A stretch of 64,000 nt of DNA from Shimia litoralis (lineage in GTDB: Bacteria; Pseudomonadota; Alphaproteobacteria; Rhodobacterales; Rhodobacteraceae): contig NZ_SULI01000002.1 in NCBI RefSeq assembly GCF_005518135.1, positions 124,001-188,000 of the forward strand, in the 5' to 3' direction. Under the pieces are notes generated by a model, which saw only the letters and a program-made list of their open reading frames with translations, did no database searches and was not told the DNA's origin. The position numbers were made by a program, and so were the translations under genes. Of this stretch, positions 19,686 through 28,529 are shown piece after piece; the stretch's first letter is position 1, and every line of letters starts with the position of its first letter.

Positions 19686-21059
19686 TTAGGACGGCCCCAA
19701 TGTGTAGCATGCGATTTGACGGGCCTGAAGGCGTCGACAGGCCAAGTCAGCCGTCTCGCGTGTCATACCCAGAAAATTGGCTTCATACCCGCGACTGCCT
19801 TTGACAACTTTGCGCAAGCTCCCGTCCAAGGTGCTCATCTCGGCCAAGGCCGTTTTGAGCAGTACCTTCTCGGCGGCGTATCGGCTGGGATAGCGCCCCA
19901 CATTGATCCCCCATGAACGCCCCCCAGAGGTGGACAGACGGGTGACAACCTGTGGCTCGGGCGTCGGAATGGTTTGCGATGTGCTGGTCAACGTGATGCT
20001 GGTGTCGCTTGTCGCGGGTTTTTCGGCCTGTGCTTCGATAAGCGCAGATTGAATGTCATATTCGATGGTCTTGGCGGTCGCGACGACGACGGCCTGATTT
20101 TGCGGTTCGGCAGAGCGGGGGCGCATTTTGGGGCGTAGGCTGGTTTTTACGGCTGTTGTCACCCGAATTGTTTTGCCTGCAACCTGTGGATTTGCGCCAT
20201 ACTTGGGGGCACTTGGTTTGCGAAGCGCCACATTGGAAGGAGATCGGCGGAAACCAAGATCCAGCAATTCTGCGACTTTGGCATTTCGAGATGCGCTTGA
20301 GCGTCCGCCAAATACTGTCGCGATGACGCGCTCGTTTCCGCGTTCGGCAGAGGCCACAAGGTTAAATCCGGCGGCGCGTGTGTATCCGGTTTTGATGCCA
20401 TCTGCGCCGCGATAGGCGGCCAAAAGCTTGCGGTTGGTGTTGTTCACCTGCTTAATACCAGCGTCGGTAGAGCGCCGAGAAAACAGGTTATAGTAATCTG
20501 GATAGTCATACAGCAGGTGCCGCCCCAATGTGGTCATGTCCCGTGCGGTCGACATATGACCGCTTTCGGTCAATCCATGCGCGTTCTTAAAGGTGGTGTT
20601 AGACATGCCAAGGGCCTTGGCCGTACGGTTCATGCGCCGGGCAAACTTGGCCTCGGATCCTGAAATGGCTTCGCCAATCGCTGTTGCCGCGTCATTTGCC
20701 GATTTCACCGCAGCACCACGGATCAAATACCGAAAGGCAATACGTTGCCCGGCTCGCAAGCCTAGCTTGGAGGGAGGTTCGTTAGCCGCATTCTGAGAAA
20801 TCTTTACTTTGGTGTCCAAAGATATTTCGCCCGTCCGCACCGCCTCGAAAGCGATATAGAGGGTCATCATTTTTGTGAGAGAGGCCGGATGTAGTCGGGT
20901 GTCTGCGTTGCGTGCGTGCAGGACTTCGCCAGAGCGCGCATCAATCACCATCGCTGCATAAGGCGCCGCAGCTGCTGACAGCGGGATCACAACCATCATC
21001 CAAATGGTCGCAAGAATAGCAAGCCCGAAACGGGCCGGCGTGAGTTGCCGATCCTTCAC
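19686..21059 (-). CDS. D-alanyl-D-alanine carboxypeptidase with SPOR domain
   Basis: Periplasmic penicillin-binding protein of the PBP5/6 (S11) family, 457 residues. An N-terminal hydrophobic segment (about 11-32) acts as signal peptide. The catalytic motifs are S60-L-T-K63, S120-A-N122 and K223-T-G. After the enzyme domain comes a low-complexity linker (about 285-375) and then a SPOR-type domain (about 380-457) that would bind septal denuded glycan. This replaces the C-terminal amphipathic anchor of E. coli PBP5. It trims pentapeptide side chains, probably at the division site. Confidence 0.92.
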   Translation of the reverse strand: MKDRQLTPARFGLAILATIWMMVVIPLSAAAAPYAAMVIDARSGEVLHARNADTRLHPASLTKMMTLYIAFEAVRTGEISLDTKVKISQNAANEPPSKLGLRAGQRIAFRYLIRGAAVKSANDAATAIGEAISGSEAKFARRMNRTAKALGMSNTTFKNAHGLTESGHMSTARDMTTLGRHLLYDYPDYYNLFSRRSTDAGIKQVNNTNRKLLAAYRGADGIKTGYTRAAGFNLVASAERGNERVIATVFGGRSSASRNAKVAELLDLGFRRSPSNVALRKPSAPKYGANPQVAGKTIRVTTAVKTSLRPKMRPRSAEPQNQAVVVATAKTIEYDIQSALIEAQAEKPATSDTSITLTSTSQTIPTPEPQVVTRLSTSGGRSWGINVGRYPSRYAAEKVLLKTALAEMSTLDGSLRKVVKGSRGYEANFLGMTRETADLACRRLQARQIACYTLGPS

Positions 21060-21262
21060 TTGAATACTGCCTTTTTCTGCCTCATGCCGCCGGTTTTCCG
21101 GTCTGGCTATTATTTATGACAGCACGCTAGCACAGCTCTAATTTTGAATAAAGCCATTCGTTTAGACTTATTCCAACGACGTGACGTGAAAAACAACCAA
21201 GATGTTGGGGGTCAGTGCCCTGCATGCGCTAGGGGAGCGATTGCGGCAAAATTGGGGCACCC

Positions 21263-21964
21263 CTAGCCAATGTTACGTACAAGATCTGGCAGAAAATCCA
21301 GCGACTCAATTTCGGCAAATCGTGCGGCTCCGACGGGGGGCTCGGCATGTTCAAGGGCCCATGTCATCCCGTGGGGGACATGCACGCCCCAACTTCCGGC
21401 TGCAAGTGCAGGCAGCACATCTGATCGCAAGGAGTTGCCCACCATCAACGCGCGCGCTGCGCCGTCTCCGTGTTGGGAGAACACACGCGTGTAAATATCC
21501 GGCGTTTTATGCGACACGATTTCGACCCAATTAAACATCTCTCCCAGGCCAGACTGCGCGAGCTTGCGTTCTTGATCTAACAGGTCCCCCTTGGTCACCA
21601 AAATGAGAGAATGGCTCTTGGAAAGCTCTCGTATTGTGTCCTCGACACCTGGCAAGAGTTCGATCGGATGCTCCAACATATCACGCCCTGCAGCCATGAG
21701 TTCTGAAATGACACAGGCGGGGACACGACCTTGGGTGACTTCGATGGCGGTTTCGATCATGGACAAAACAAACCCTTTGACCCCGAACCCATAGTGCCCA
21801 TTGTTGCGCTTCTCGGCCTCCAGCAGCCGCGCCTCGAGATGATCTTGCGGGGTGAAGTCCGACAATAGATCGGCGAATCGTTCTTGAGTTATGCGAAAGA
21901 ACCGCTCGTTGTGCCAAAGCGTATCATCTGCGTCGAAACCGAGTGTTGTGAGGGTCTTGGTCAT
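21263..21964 (-). CDS. HAD-superfamily hydrolase
   Basis: A 233-residue phosphatase-like protein. Motif I is DADDTLWHN (about 9-17), motif II is LILVTKGD, and motif III/IV lies in MVGNSLRSDVLPALAAG. A helical cap domain occupies about residues 18-85. The combination DADDTLWHNE is typical of a Rhodobacteraceae HAD group of unknown substrate. The start at 21964 (MTKTLTTLG) is preferred over the codon three residues earlier. It is divergent from clpS. Confidence 0.87.
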   Translation of the reverse strand: MTKTLTTLGFDADDTLWHNERFFRITQERFADLLSDFTPQDHLEARLLEAEKRNNGHYGFGVKGFVLSMIETAIEVTQGRVPACVISELMAAGRDMLEHPIELLPGVEDTIRELSKSHSLILVTKGDLLDQERKLAQSGLGEMFNWVEIVSHKTPDIYTRVFSQHGDGAARALMVGNSLRSDVLPALAAGSWGVHVPHGMTWALEHAEPPVGAARFAEIESLDFLPDLVRNIG

Positions 21965-22030
21965 GAGGTACACCCAAAATTAGCCTGAAGCTCTTTTCTA
22001 AATGTTGAGACAGGTTATATAACCCGTTCA

Positions 22031-22396
22031 ATGCGTGAACCGATACCGGATAATACAATGTACGTAACGCCTTTGCATATGTCCTCTGATGACGGAGATG
22101 ACGGTGACCTTGGGGTCGCTCTGCAAACGCGCACGCGGACCAAACGTCCTCCGATGTACAAGGTGATGTTATTGAACGACGACTATACTCCGATGGAGTT
22201 CGTGGTTCATATCCTTGAACGGTTTTTTGGAATGACTCATGCGGAGTCATTTGAAATTATGCTGACAGTTCACAAAAAGGGATTGGCCGTTGTCGGCGTC
22301 TTTAGCCATGAAATCGCCGAGACAAAGGTGACACAGGTTATGGATTTTGCGCGCCGCCACCAACATCCGTTGCAATGCACTATGGAAAAGGAGTGA
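22031..22396 (+). CDS. clpS: ClpS, ClpAP protease adaptor
   Basis: A 121-residue adaptor that delivers N-degron substrates to ClpAP. The N-terminal tail is acidic (SSDDGDDGD). The folded domain carries [17 protein letters not shown], which is the N-end residue pocket, and [23 protein letters not shown], which is the ClpA contact surface. Alternative Met starts at residues 10 and 17 would shorten only the disordered tail. clpA is not adjacent here. Confidence 0.94.
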   Translation: MREPIPDNTMYVTPLHMSSDDGDDGDLGVALQTRTRTKRPPMYKVMLLNDDYTPMEFVVHILERFFGMTHAESFEIMLTVHKKGLAVVGVFSHEIAETKVTQVMDFARRHQHPLQCTMEKE

Positions 22397-22424
22397 TCGC
22401 GCCAGACGCGGATCACCAATTCAA

Positions 22425-23408
22425 ATGACACATCCCAGATTGACACTGGCCGCCGACCAAGGCGCGCTGGAATTTTCGGCCGATGGCCCAATTGCCATTT
22501 TTGCACCACGTCAGGGGATGGATTTGTCCGATCTCCCGTTTGGACGCTGTCGCATCATTCAGCCTATGCGCCCCGATTTCGAAGCCTTTGAGCGGGCAGG
22601 GTATGCCTGCGCGCTCGTCGAAGATGGTGCCTATGAGGCTGCGTTGGTGTGTCTGCCGCGTGCCAAGGCACAGGCAAAAGACCTGATTGCCCGCGCGGCT
22701 GCTTGTGCGGATCGCGTGATCGTGGATGGCCAAAAGACCGAAGGCGCAGACAGCCTGCTCAAGGAATGCCGCAAGCGGGCCGATGTGCTTGGGGTTGTGT
22801 CTAAGGCACACGGCAAGCTGTTCTGGTTTGAAGGTGGTGACTTTGCCGATTGGCTTGCACCTGAGGCCAAAGAAATTGACGGCGGTTTTGTGACCCGTGC
22901 AGGCGTGTTTTCTGCCGATGGCATTGATCCGGCGTCTCAGGTTCTCGCGGCTGCTTTACCCGAGAAACTTGGGCGGAATGTGGCGGATCTTGGGGCCGGC
23001 TGGGGATATTTGTCTCGCGATATTTTGCAGCGCCCAGATGTGGAAACCCTCTATTTGATCGAAGCAGATCATGTTGCGCTTGAGTGTGCCAAACAAAACG
23101 TCAGTGATCCGCGCGCAGAATTTCATTGGGCAGACGCGACCACTTGGGTGGCGCGGGCGCGCATGGATACCGTGGTCATGAACCCGCCGTTCCACACCTC
23201 GCGCAGTGCTGATCCGGCCTTGGGCGTAGGCTTCATCGGCGCCGCAGCGCGCATGTTGGCCCCGTCGGGGCAATTGTGGATGGTCGCCAATCGTCACTTG
23301 CCATACGAGGCCGCGCTTGATGGTCTTTTTGGTCAGGTCCAAGAGGTCGGTGGCGATAATCGGTTCAAAATTCTGCATGCGCAGCGCCCGTCTCGCGCGC
23401 GGCGCTAA
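22425..23408 (+). CDS. RsmC-like class I SAM-dependent methyltransferase
   Basis: A 327-residue protein resembling 16S rRNA (guanine-N2) methyltransferase RsmC. An N-terminal pseudo-MTase-like half (about 1-160) precedes a Rossmann domain with SAM motif DLGAGWGYLSRDIL, an acidic loop LIEADHVALE and the catalytic NPPFHTSRS. The NPPFH motif indicates methylation of an exocyclic base amine. The start at 22425 avoids overlap with clpS, which ends 28 bases earlier. The RNA target is inferred from family. Confidence 0.87.
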   Translation: MTHPRLTLAADQGALEFSADGPIAIFAPRQGMDLSDLPFGRCRIIQPMRPDFEAFERAGYACALVEDGAYEAALVCLPRAKAQAKDLIARAAACADRVIVDGQKTEGADSLLKECRKRADVLGVVSKAHGKLFWFEGGDFADWLAPEAKEIDGGFVTRAGVFSADGIDPASQVLAAALPEKLGRNVADLGAGWGYLSRDILQRPDVETLYLIEADHVALECAKQNVSDPRAEFHWADATTWVARARMDTVVMNPPFHTSRSADPALGVGFIGAAARMLAPSGQLWMVANRHLPYEAALDGLFGQVQEVGGDNRFKILHAQRPSRARR

Positions 23409-23445
23409 AACAACGTAATCTGTCTCAGAATCACGGGGATAATTC

Positions 23446-24246
23446 ATGTCATTTTCGATAGCGGGAAAAACAGCCATCGTCACCGGGGCCGCCAACGGTA
23501 TTGGTTTGGCTGTGGCGCGCCACTTTGCGGATCACGGTGCGAATGTTATGTTCGCTGATATGGACGAAGAACGTCTTTTGAAAGAGGTCGGCGACAAGTC
23601 CGAAGATGGAAATATCCGATATTTTGCCGGTGATTTGCGCGAGAAACTGACCATTGCCAACTTGCTGTCAGCGACGATTGACGCATTTGATACTGTGGAC
23701 ATATTGGTGAATGGATGTCGTCAGGTGATGCCGTCTGATCCCTTGGACCCAGACGATGAAACCGTCGAGGTTCTGTTACAGCAGAATATGCTGACGTCGC
23801 TGCGCCTGTCGCAGGTTGTGATTAAGCGGATGATGAAACAGGCCGAGGGCAAGACCGAAGGTCAGGTCGGGTCGATTGTGAATCTGTCCTCGATTGCGGC
23901 ACGTAGAACACACCCCGACTTGCTTGGGTATTCGGTATCCTCGGCGGCTTTGGATCAAATGACACGGTCTTTGGCTGTGGCATGCGCCCCCCATCGGATT
24001 CGGGTGAACGCGGTCTCTTTTGGGTCGGTTATGTCAACGAGCCTAAAGAATACGCTCAAGGACAATATCGATTATCGCGATGATATCGAAGATCATACGC
24101 CTTTGGGCCGCATCGCCGGCCCCGGTGAGTTGGCGGATGCCGTACAGTATTTGGCGTCGGAAGGGTCTGGTTTCATGACCGGACAAATTATGACGCTCGA
24201 TGGTGGACGCACCTTGCTTGATCCTGTCGAAGCCCCCGCGCACTAG
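23446..24246 (+). CDS. SDR-fold protein lacking the catalytic lysine
   Basis: A 266-residue short-chain dehydrogenase-like protein. The nucleotide-binding TGAANGIG (13-20) is intact, as are the Ser148-Ser149 pair and Tyr162. However, the usual YxxxK reads Y162-S-V-S-S166, so the catalytic Lys is Ser. The usual NNAG reads VNGCR (about 88-92). The C-terminal GQIMTLDGG is normal. The fold is therefore secure but classical oxidoreductase activity is doubtful; a structural, regulatory or unconventional role is possible. It lies between the RsmC-like gene and hemF on the same strand. Confidence 0.85.
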   Translation: MSFSIAGKTAIVTGAANGIGLAVARHFADHGANVMFADMDEERLLKEVGDKSEDGNIRYFAGDLREKLTIANLLSATIDAFDTVDILVNGCRQVMPSDPLDPDDETVEVLLQQNMLTSLRLSQVVIKRMMKQAEGKTEGQVGSIVNLSSIAARRTHPDLLGYSVSSAALDQMTRSLAVACAPHRIRVNAVSFGSVMSTSLKNTLKDNIDYRDDIEDHTPLGRIAGPGELADAVQYLASEGSGFMTGQIMTLDGGRTLLDPVEAPAH

Positions 24247-24323
24247 GACCCGCTGCGCCGTTGTGGCACTGGCGGTTGCGGGCGCACCCTGATAGTTCGT
24301 TCTGACGAATAGGGGGGGATGTC

Positions 24324-25217
24324 ATGTCCGATCAAATGGAAACACAAAAACAACGCGCTGCTGCTTGGTTTCACGAGCTGCGCAACCAGATCGTGGACGC
24401 GTTCGAGGGCTTGGAAGACAGCCACACCAAGGGCCCATTTTCAGATCAGCCTGCTGGCCGATTTGAGGTGACCAAAACCAAACGTGCCAGCGCGGACGGA
24501 TCAGATGCTGGCGGCGGCTTGATGTCGGTGATGCGTGGTGGTCGGGTGTTTGAAAAGGTCGGTGTGAACATTTCGACGGTTTATGGCGAATTGGGCACGC
24601 GTGCGCAGGCCGCGATGGCCGCCCGTAAGGGCATTCCGGGAATGAAGGATGATCCGCGGTTTTGGGCGTCGGGCATCAGCCTTGTGGCCCACATGCAAAA
24701 TCCGCAATGCCCTGCTGTGCATATGAACACCCGCATGTTCTGGACGCCGCACGCATGGTGGTTCGGCGGTGGCTCTGATCTGAACCCGTGTTTGGAATAC
24801 GACGAAGACACGCAGCATTTCCATGATGTTCAAAAAGAGCATTGTGATCGCCACGATCCCGCACATTACCCACGTCTTAAGGCGTGGGCGGATGAGTATT
24901 TCTATGTGCCTCATCGCGGACGTGCGCGCGGTGTTGGCGGAATCTTTTTGGATGACCACAACAGTGGCGACTGGGAGCAGGATTTTGGATTTATCCAAGA
25001 TGTTGGCCGCGCTTTTCTGCCAGCATTCGTTCCGTTGATTGAAAAGCGCCGCGAGGTGGACTTCGGCGAGCCTGAAAAAGACGTACAGCTGGTACATCGC
25101 GGGCTCTATGCTGAATATAATCTGGTTTATGATCGTGGAACCAAGTTTGGTCTGGAAACGGGTCACGATGCGAACGCGGTATTGATGAGCCTGCCGCCGA
25201 TGGCGAAGTGGGTGTAA
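24324..25217 (+). CDS. hemF: Oxygen-dependent coproporphyrinogen III oxidase
   Basis: A 297-residue enzyme converting coproporphyrinogen III to protoporphyrinogen IX with O2. Signature stretches include NPQCPAVHMNTRMFW, WWFGGGSDLNPC and RGVGGIFLDD, followed by YAEYNLVYDRGTKFGLETG and a C-terminal LMSLPP. An AGGGGGG-type ribosome site precedes the ATG. It complements the anaerobic hemN at 6702. No FNR box was seen upstream, which fits aerobic expression. Confidence 0.96.
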   Translation: MSDQMETQKQRAAAWFHELRNQIVDAFEGLEDSHTKGPFSDQPAGRFEVTKTKRASADGSDAGGGLMSVMRGGRVFEKVGVNISTVYGELGTRAQAAMAARKGIPGMKDDPRFWASGISLVAHMQNPQCPAVHMNTRMFWTPHAWWFGGGSDLNPCLEYDEDTQHFHDVQKEHCDRHDPAHYPRLKAWADEYFYVPHRGRARGVGGIFLDDHNSGDWEQDFGFIQDVGRAFLPAFVPLIEKRREVDFGEPEKDVQLVHRGLYAEYNLVYDRGTKFGLETGHDANAVLMSLPPMAKWV

Positions 25218-25231
25218 CCACGAAATCAAGA

Positions 25232-25252
25232 CTGGCGGGGCCTTCCCGCCAG
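25232..25252. repeat. Short inverted repeat after hemF
   Basis: CTGGCGGG (25232-25239) pairs perfectly with CCCGCCAG (25245-25252) around a five-base loop. No real T-run follows on either strand. It lies between convergent hemF and the minus-strand gene at 25282, so it could be a weak shared terminator. Confidence 0.5.
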
Positions 25253-25281
25253 ATGCCTAGATTTTCCACACGCCCGTCAGC

Positions 25282-25845
25282 TTACCCCTGCAGCATCCGA
25301 ATGTTGCGGCATAGCTGGCGGTGCATCATTTCGACTTCTTCGTATTGCCCACGGATCGCAGTAATTTCCGCGGTTTTGTTCCGAAGCTTGATACGCATTT
25401 TCGCAGGGCCACCCGGTGTTTCGGCCTTGCGTACATAGATGCTGGTGATGTCCTTAAGTGGAATGCGCTTGGTCGAGCGAACGGTGTTCTGACGTGAAAG
25501 ATGTGAAATACAGATAGTTTGTCGCGCAGGGTCCAAGGCGATCTCGCTGCGATGACCGCGCATCGCAAACCCGTACACGGCAATTCCCACCGTAGAAAAA
25601 GCCACAGACAAGAGAACTTTGGTGACCATTGGATCGCCAGCAAAGCTGGCGTTCGGGGCCAGCCATTGCACGAAAGCCCCAAGAACAATGACGATGCCAG
25701 CAAACCGTACCACGGCCTCGTTGCGAGAGGTGTGTCGAAAATGGCCGTGCGCTTCGCGTACGGAAAAGCCATCATCAACCGCTGATGGTGTTAGAGTTTC
25801 CCAAGCGGCAGCGCCCATGACATTCTGTCCAACTACTGCGTTCAT
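25282..25845 (-). CDS. Conserved two-TM protein of unknown function
   Basis: A 187-residue protein not recognised as a named family. A soluble N terminus (about 1-43) precedes two hydrophobic segments (about 44-62 and 76-95). A C-terminal cytoplasmic domain rich in beta-strand pattern follows (about 100-187), with LDPARQTICISHLSRQN and a basic segment MRIKLRNKT. The layout resembles PH-like membrane proteins, though that is only a structural impression. It is a single gene between hemF and hemC. Its upstream region carries a tandem 10-base direct repeat. Confidence 0.7.
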   Translation of the reverse strand: MNAVVGQNVMGAAAWETLTPSAVDDGFSVREAHGHFRHTSRNEAVVRFAGIVIVLGAFVQWLAPNASFAGDPMVTKVLLSVAFSTVGIAVYGFAMRGHRSEIALDPARQTICISHLSRQNTVRSTKRIPLKDITSIYVRKAETPGGPAKMRIKLRNKTAEITAIRGQYEEVEMMHRQLCRNIRMLQG

Positions 25846-25900
25846 GTCCTATCCCTCCGATAGTCTGGTTTAGAGCCATTAAGACAACCAAAAGTGGCTG

Positions 25901-25932
25901 AAATGGGGAAGGTAAACTACCTAAATGGGGAA
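25901..25932. repeat. Tandem direct repeat AAATGGGGAA in a promoter region
   Basis: AAATGGGGAA occurs at 25901-25910 and again at 25923-25932, exactly 22 bases apart. The spacer begins with GGTA-AAC-TACC, itself an inverted repeat. The arrangement lies 55-87 bases upstream of the minus-strand gene starting at 25845 and could be a regulator site. The same 10-mer occurs in reverse orientation upstream of ilvD (59291-59300). Confidence 0.6.
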
Positions 25933-26040
25933 TTTTGAATACAGATATGCAACGCTGGGGTGTGGATTGCTCGATTGTTTCTTTTTTCGGAACAGTGCGG
26001 GTGGGGCGGTTCTATGTTGGTCTAGCACCGTTCCCAAGGC

Positions 26041-26988
26041 TCACGTGCGCCAGTCAAAGAACCCTGGCCCTGCCTGAGCGAGAAGGCTTGCCGCAATTTC
26101 CTGTCCAAGGGCTGCGCCATCTTCGATTGGAGCGGTACGGTCTTCCGAAATGCTCTCTGATCCGTCAGGGCGCAAAACTTCTCCGCGCAACCTAAGGGTC
26201 CCGCCGTCAAGATCTGCCAGTCCCGCAAGGGGTGTTTCGCATGATCCATCCAAGGCAGCCAGAAATGCGCGCTCGGCGGCCAGTCTTTGACCTGTTTCCT
26301 TGTCGTGGATAGCAGACAGCATTTCTGCGGTATTCATATCGCTCGATCGACGTTCGATGCCAATAGCGCCTTGCGCCACGGCCGGAAGCATCTCTTCGGG
26401 TTCGATGGCGGACGCGGCCACATGTGCCATATCCAGACGATTTAGCCCGGCCATGGCCAAGAAGGTACATTCGGCGACACCATCCGCGAGTTTTTTCAAC
26501 CGTGTTTGAACATTGCCGCGAAATTCGACCACATTCAGGTCCTTGCGGTAATTTAATAGTTGAGCCTTGCGTCGCAGAGAAGACGTGCCCACAACAGCGC
26601 CTGTTTCCAAGTCGGCAAGTTTCTGAACACCTTGCGAGACAAACGCATCTCGCGTGTCTTCTCGGGGCAGATAGGTATCAAGCAACAAGCCGTCAGGTTG
26701 TAGGGTCGGCATGTCTTTCATTGAGTGCACGGCGATATCAATTGCGCCAGACAGCATGTCTTCTTCGATTTCTTTGGTAAACAGGCCCTTGCCGCCGATT
26801 TCCTTCAGGGGGCGGTCAATGATGCGATCCCCTGTGGTTTTGATCACCTTAATCGCAAAGGCGTCTTCGGGCAGATCAAACGCTGTCATCAGTCTGCGGC
26901 GCGTTTCATAAGCTTGCGCCAAGGCGAGCGGCGAGCCGCGTGTGCCAATCTTGAGAGGCGAGTCGGGGGAGGGCAGAATAAGTGTCAT
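26041..26988 (-). CDS. hemC: Hydroxymethylbilane synthase
   Basis: Porphobilinogen deaminase of 315 residues. It starts with the typical KIGTRGSPLALAQA, and contains the KDMPT segment and VVGTSSLRRKAQLL. The dipyrromethane cofactor Cys lies in LDGSCETPLAGLA (about residue 246). It makes the linear tetrapyrrole from four porphobilinogens. It is divergent from hemE, so two steps of haem synthesis flank one 202-base promoter region. Confidence 0.96.
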   Translation of the reverse strand: MTLILPSPDSPLKIGTRGSPLALAQAYETRRRLMTAFDLPEDAFAIKVIKTTGDRIIDRPLKEIGGKGLFTKEIEEDMLSGAIDIAVHSMKDMPTLQPDGLLLDTYLPREDTRDAFVSQGVQKLADLETGAVVGTSSLRRKAQLLNYRKDLNVVEFRGNVQTRLKKLADGVAECTFLAMAGLNRLDMAHVAASAIEPEEMLPAVAQGAIGIERRSSDMNTAEMLSAIHDKETGQRLAAERAFLAALDGSCETPLAGLADLDGGTLRLRGEVLRPDGSESISEDRTAPIEDGAALGQEIAASLLAQAGPGFFDWRT

Positions 26989-27141
26989 AGGCGTGGTCTA
27001 ATCCTGACTGCGTGGTCTGACAAGCATAGAAGGGTTGACATCCTGTCGCTTGCACGTGACCTAGCTATCCAATGGCTTCGTTCCAAAGGGGCAGAGGCCG
27101 CGTGTTTTGCGTCAAATGGCAGGGTTTGCCGGGTGAATTCC

Positions 27142-27155
27142 TTGACGCATGTCAA
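27142..27155. promoter_or_regulatory. FNR box upstream of hemE
   Basis: TTGACGCATGTCAA, a perfectly symmetric TTGAC-N4-GTCAA. It lies 35 bases before the hemE ATG at 27191 and about 150 bases from hemC. Position suggests action on hemE, as activator or repressor depending on the unseen transcription start. Confidence 0.75.
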
Positions 27156-27190
27156 CGCAGGGCATTTTGGCCAAAGTTATGAGGGTGAGT

Positions 27191-28225
27191 ATGACACAGA
27201 CAAAGACAATTCTGCGAGCACTGGCAGGCGAAACCCTTGAGACGCCGCCGATCTGGATGATGCGCCAAGCTGGCCGGTACTTGCCCGAATATATGGCGAC
27301 TCGTGGCCAAGCAGGTGATTTTCTGTCGCTCTGCTATTCGCCAGAACTTGCGGCGGAAGTGACATTACAACCCATCCGCCGTTATGGGTTTGATGCGGCG
27401 ATCCTGTTTGCCGACATCCTTTTGCTGCCACAAGCCTTGGGCGCAGACCTTTGGTTTGTCACTGGCGAGGGCCCTCGGTTGTCAACGATTCAATCACAGG
27501 CCGATTTTGATAAACTCAAACCCGTGTCTGAAATCGACGAGACATTGTCGCCTGTATACGAAACCGTCAAAATCCTTTCACGAGAGCTGCCAAAAGAAAC
27601 GACACTGATCGGCTTTGCCGGTATGCCTTGGACCGTCGCGACCTATATGGTTGCAGGACGCGGGACGCCGGATCAGGGGCCAGCACATGCACTTAAGGAT
27701 GAAAATCCTGAACTGTTTGACCAGATTATTGATCTCTTGACCGCAGGGACAATTGAATATTTGTCCAAGCAAATCGAAGCAGGTGCCGAAGTGGTCAAGC
27801 TGTTTGATAGTTGGGCCGGCTCTTTGAAAGGGGCCGATTTCGACAAATACGCGGTGGAGCCAGCCAAGAAAATCATTGCAGGTCTTAAGGCGCGCCATCC
27901 TGACACCCCTATCATCGCATTCCCACGCGGCGCAGGCGAGCGGTATGTCGGCTTTGCCAAGGCCACGGGTGCGGATTGCGTGGCATTGGACGATGGTGTG
28001 ACACCAGAGTGGGCCGCGAAAAACGTTCAAAACGACAGCTGCGTCCAGGGGAACCTGAAGTCGTCTCATATGGTGACGGGCGGACAAGATTTGGTGGATG
28101 AAACCCGCAAGATTGTCGCCGCATTTGGCAAGGGACCACATATCTTTAATCTGGGTCACGGGATTACGCCGGACGCAGACCCTGCAAATGTCCAACTGAT
28201 GATTGACACTGTGCGCGGAAAATAG
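27191..28225 (+). CDS. hemE: Uroporphyrinogen decarboxylase
   Basis: A 344-residue cytoplasmic enzyme decarboxylating uroporphyrinogen III to coproporphyrinogen III. The N-terminal signature [17 protein letters not shown] is present, as are [12 protein letters not shown], the [10 protein letters not shown] segment and the C-terminal [16 protein letters not shown]. The start [11 protein letters not shown] at 27191 has a GAGGGTGAG ribosome site. The frame is open to 27149, but that would overlap the FNR box. Confidence 0.96.
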   Translation: MTQTKTILRALAGETLETPPIWMMRQAGRYLPEYMATRGQAGDFLSLCYSPELAAEVTLQPIRRYGFDAAILFADILLLPQALGADLWFVTGEGPRLSTIQSQADFDKLKPVSEIDETLSPVYETVKILSRELPKETTLIGFAGMPWTVATYMVAGRGTPDQGPAHALKDENPELFDQIIDLLTAGTIEYLSKQIEAGAEVVKLFDSWAGSLKGADFDKYAVEPAKKIIAGLKARHPDTPIIAFPRGAGERYVGFAKATGADCVALDDGVTPEWAAKNVQNDSCVQGNLKSSHMVTGGQDLVDETRKIVAAFGKGPHIFNLGHGITPDADPANVQLMIDTVRGK

Positions 28226-28251
28226 AGCGCGCGATTGGTGTGGAATGTAGG

Positions 28252-28286
28252 CGGCGTGTCCCATGGGGCGCGCCGTTTTTGTTTTT
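28252..28286 (+). terminator. Terminator of hemE
   Basis: CGGCGTGTCC (28252-28261) pairs with GGGCGCGCCG (28266-28275) including two G-T wobbles, with a four-base loop. It is followed by TTTTTGTTTTT. Confidence 0.88.
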
Positions 28287-28379
28287 GGGGCGCGCATTAC
28301 ATGTTTGTTCCCTGTTTTTCGATGTGCATCCAGTTGCACGCTGACTGTTCTTGAAAACATCTGAAATTTTGAATGAGAT

Positions 28380-28395
28380 AATGATCCGGATCATT
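28380..28395. promoter_or_regulatory. Perfect 16-base palindrome, candidate operator
   Basis: AATGATCCGGATCATT is its own reverse complement over all 16 bases. It lies 135 bases upstream of the tandem secreted-protein genes, just after the hemE terminator. It is a plausible binding site for a dimeric regulator; no known consensus is claimed. Confidence 0.5.
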
Positions 28396-28529
28396 GCACG
28401 GTGATTTTTGGTGGATAAACTTGAACACATAGGGTGGAGAATTTTGGGGCCAGTACCCGCGTTATTGGGGCACACAAATTGAATGTGTGCGGCTTTGAAA
28501 TTGACCTTTTTATCTTAGGAGGACTTTGG

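Noticed and set aside
26989-27190. Haem-responsive or other riboswitch in the hemC-hemE gap
   Set aside because: No recognisable riboswitch core or expression-platform hairpin; the FNR box explains the conserved-looking element.
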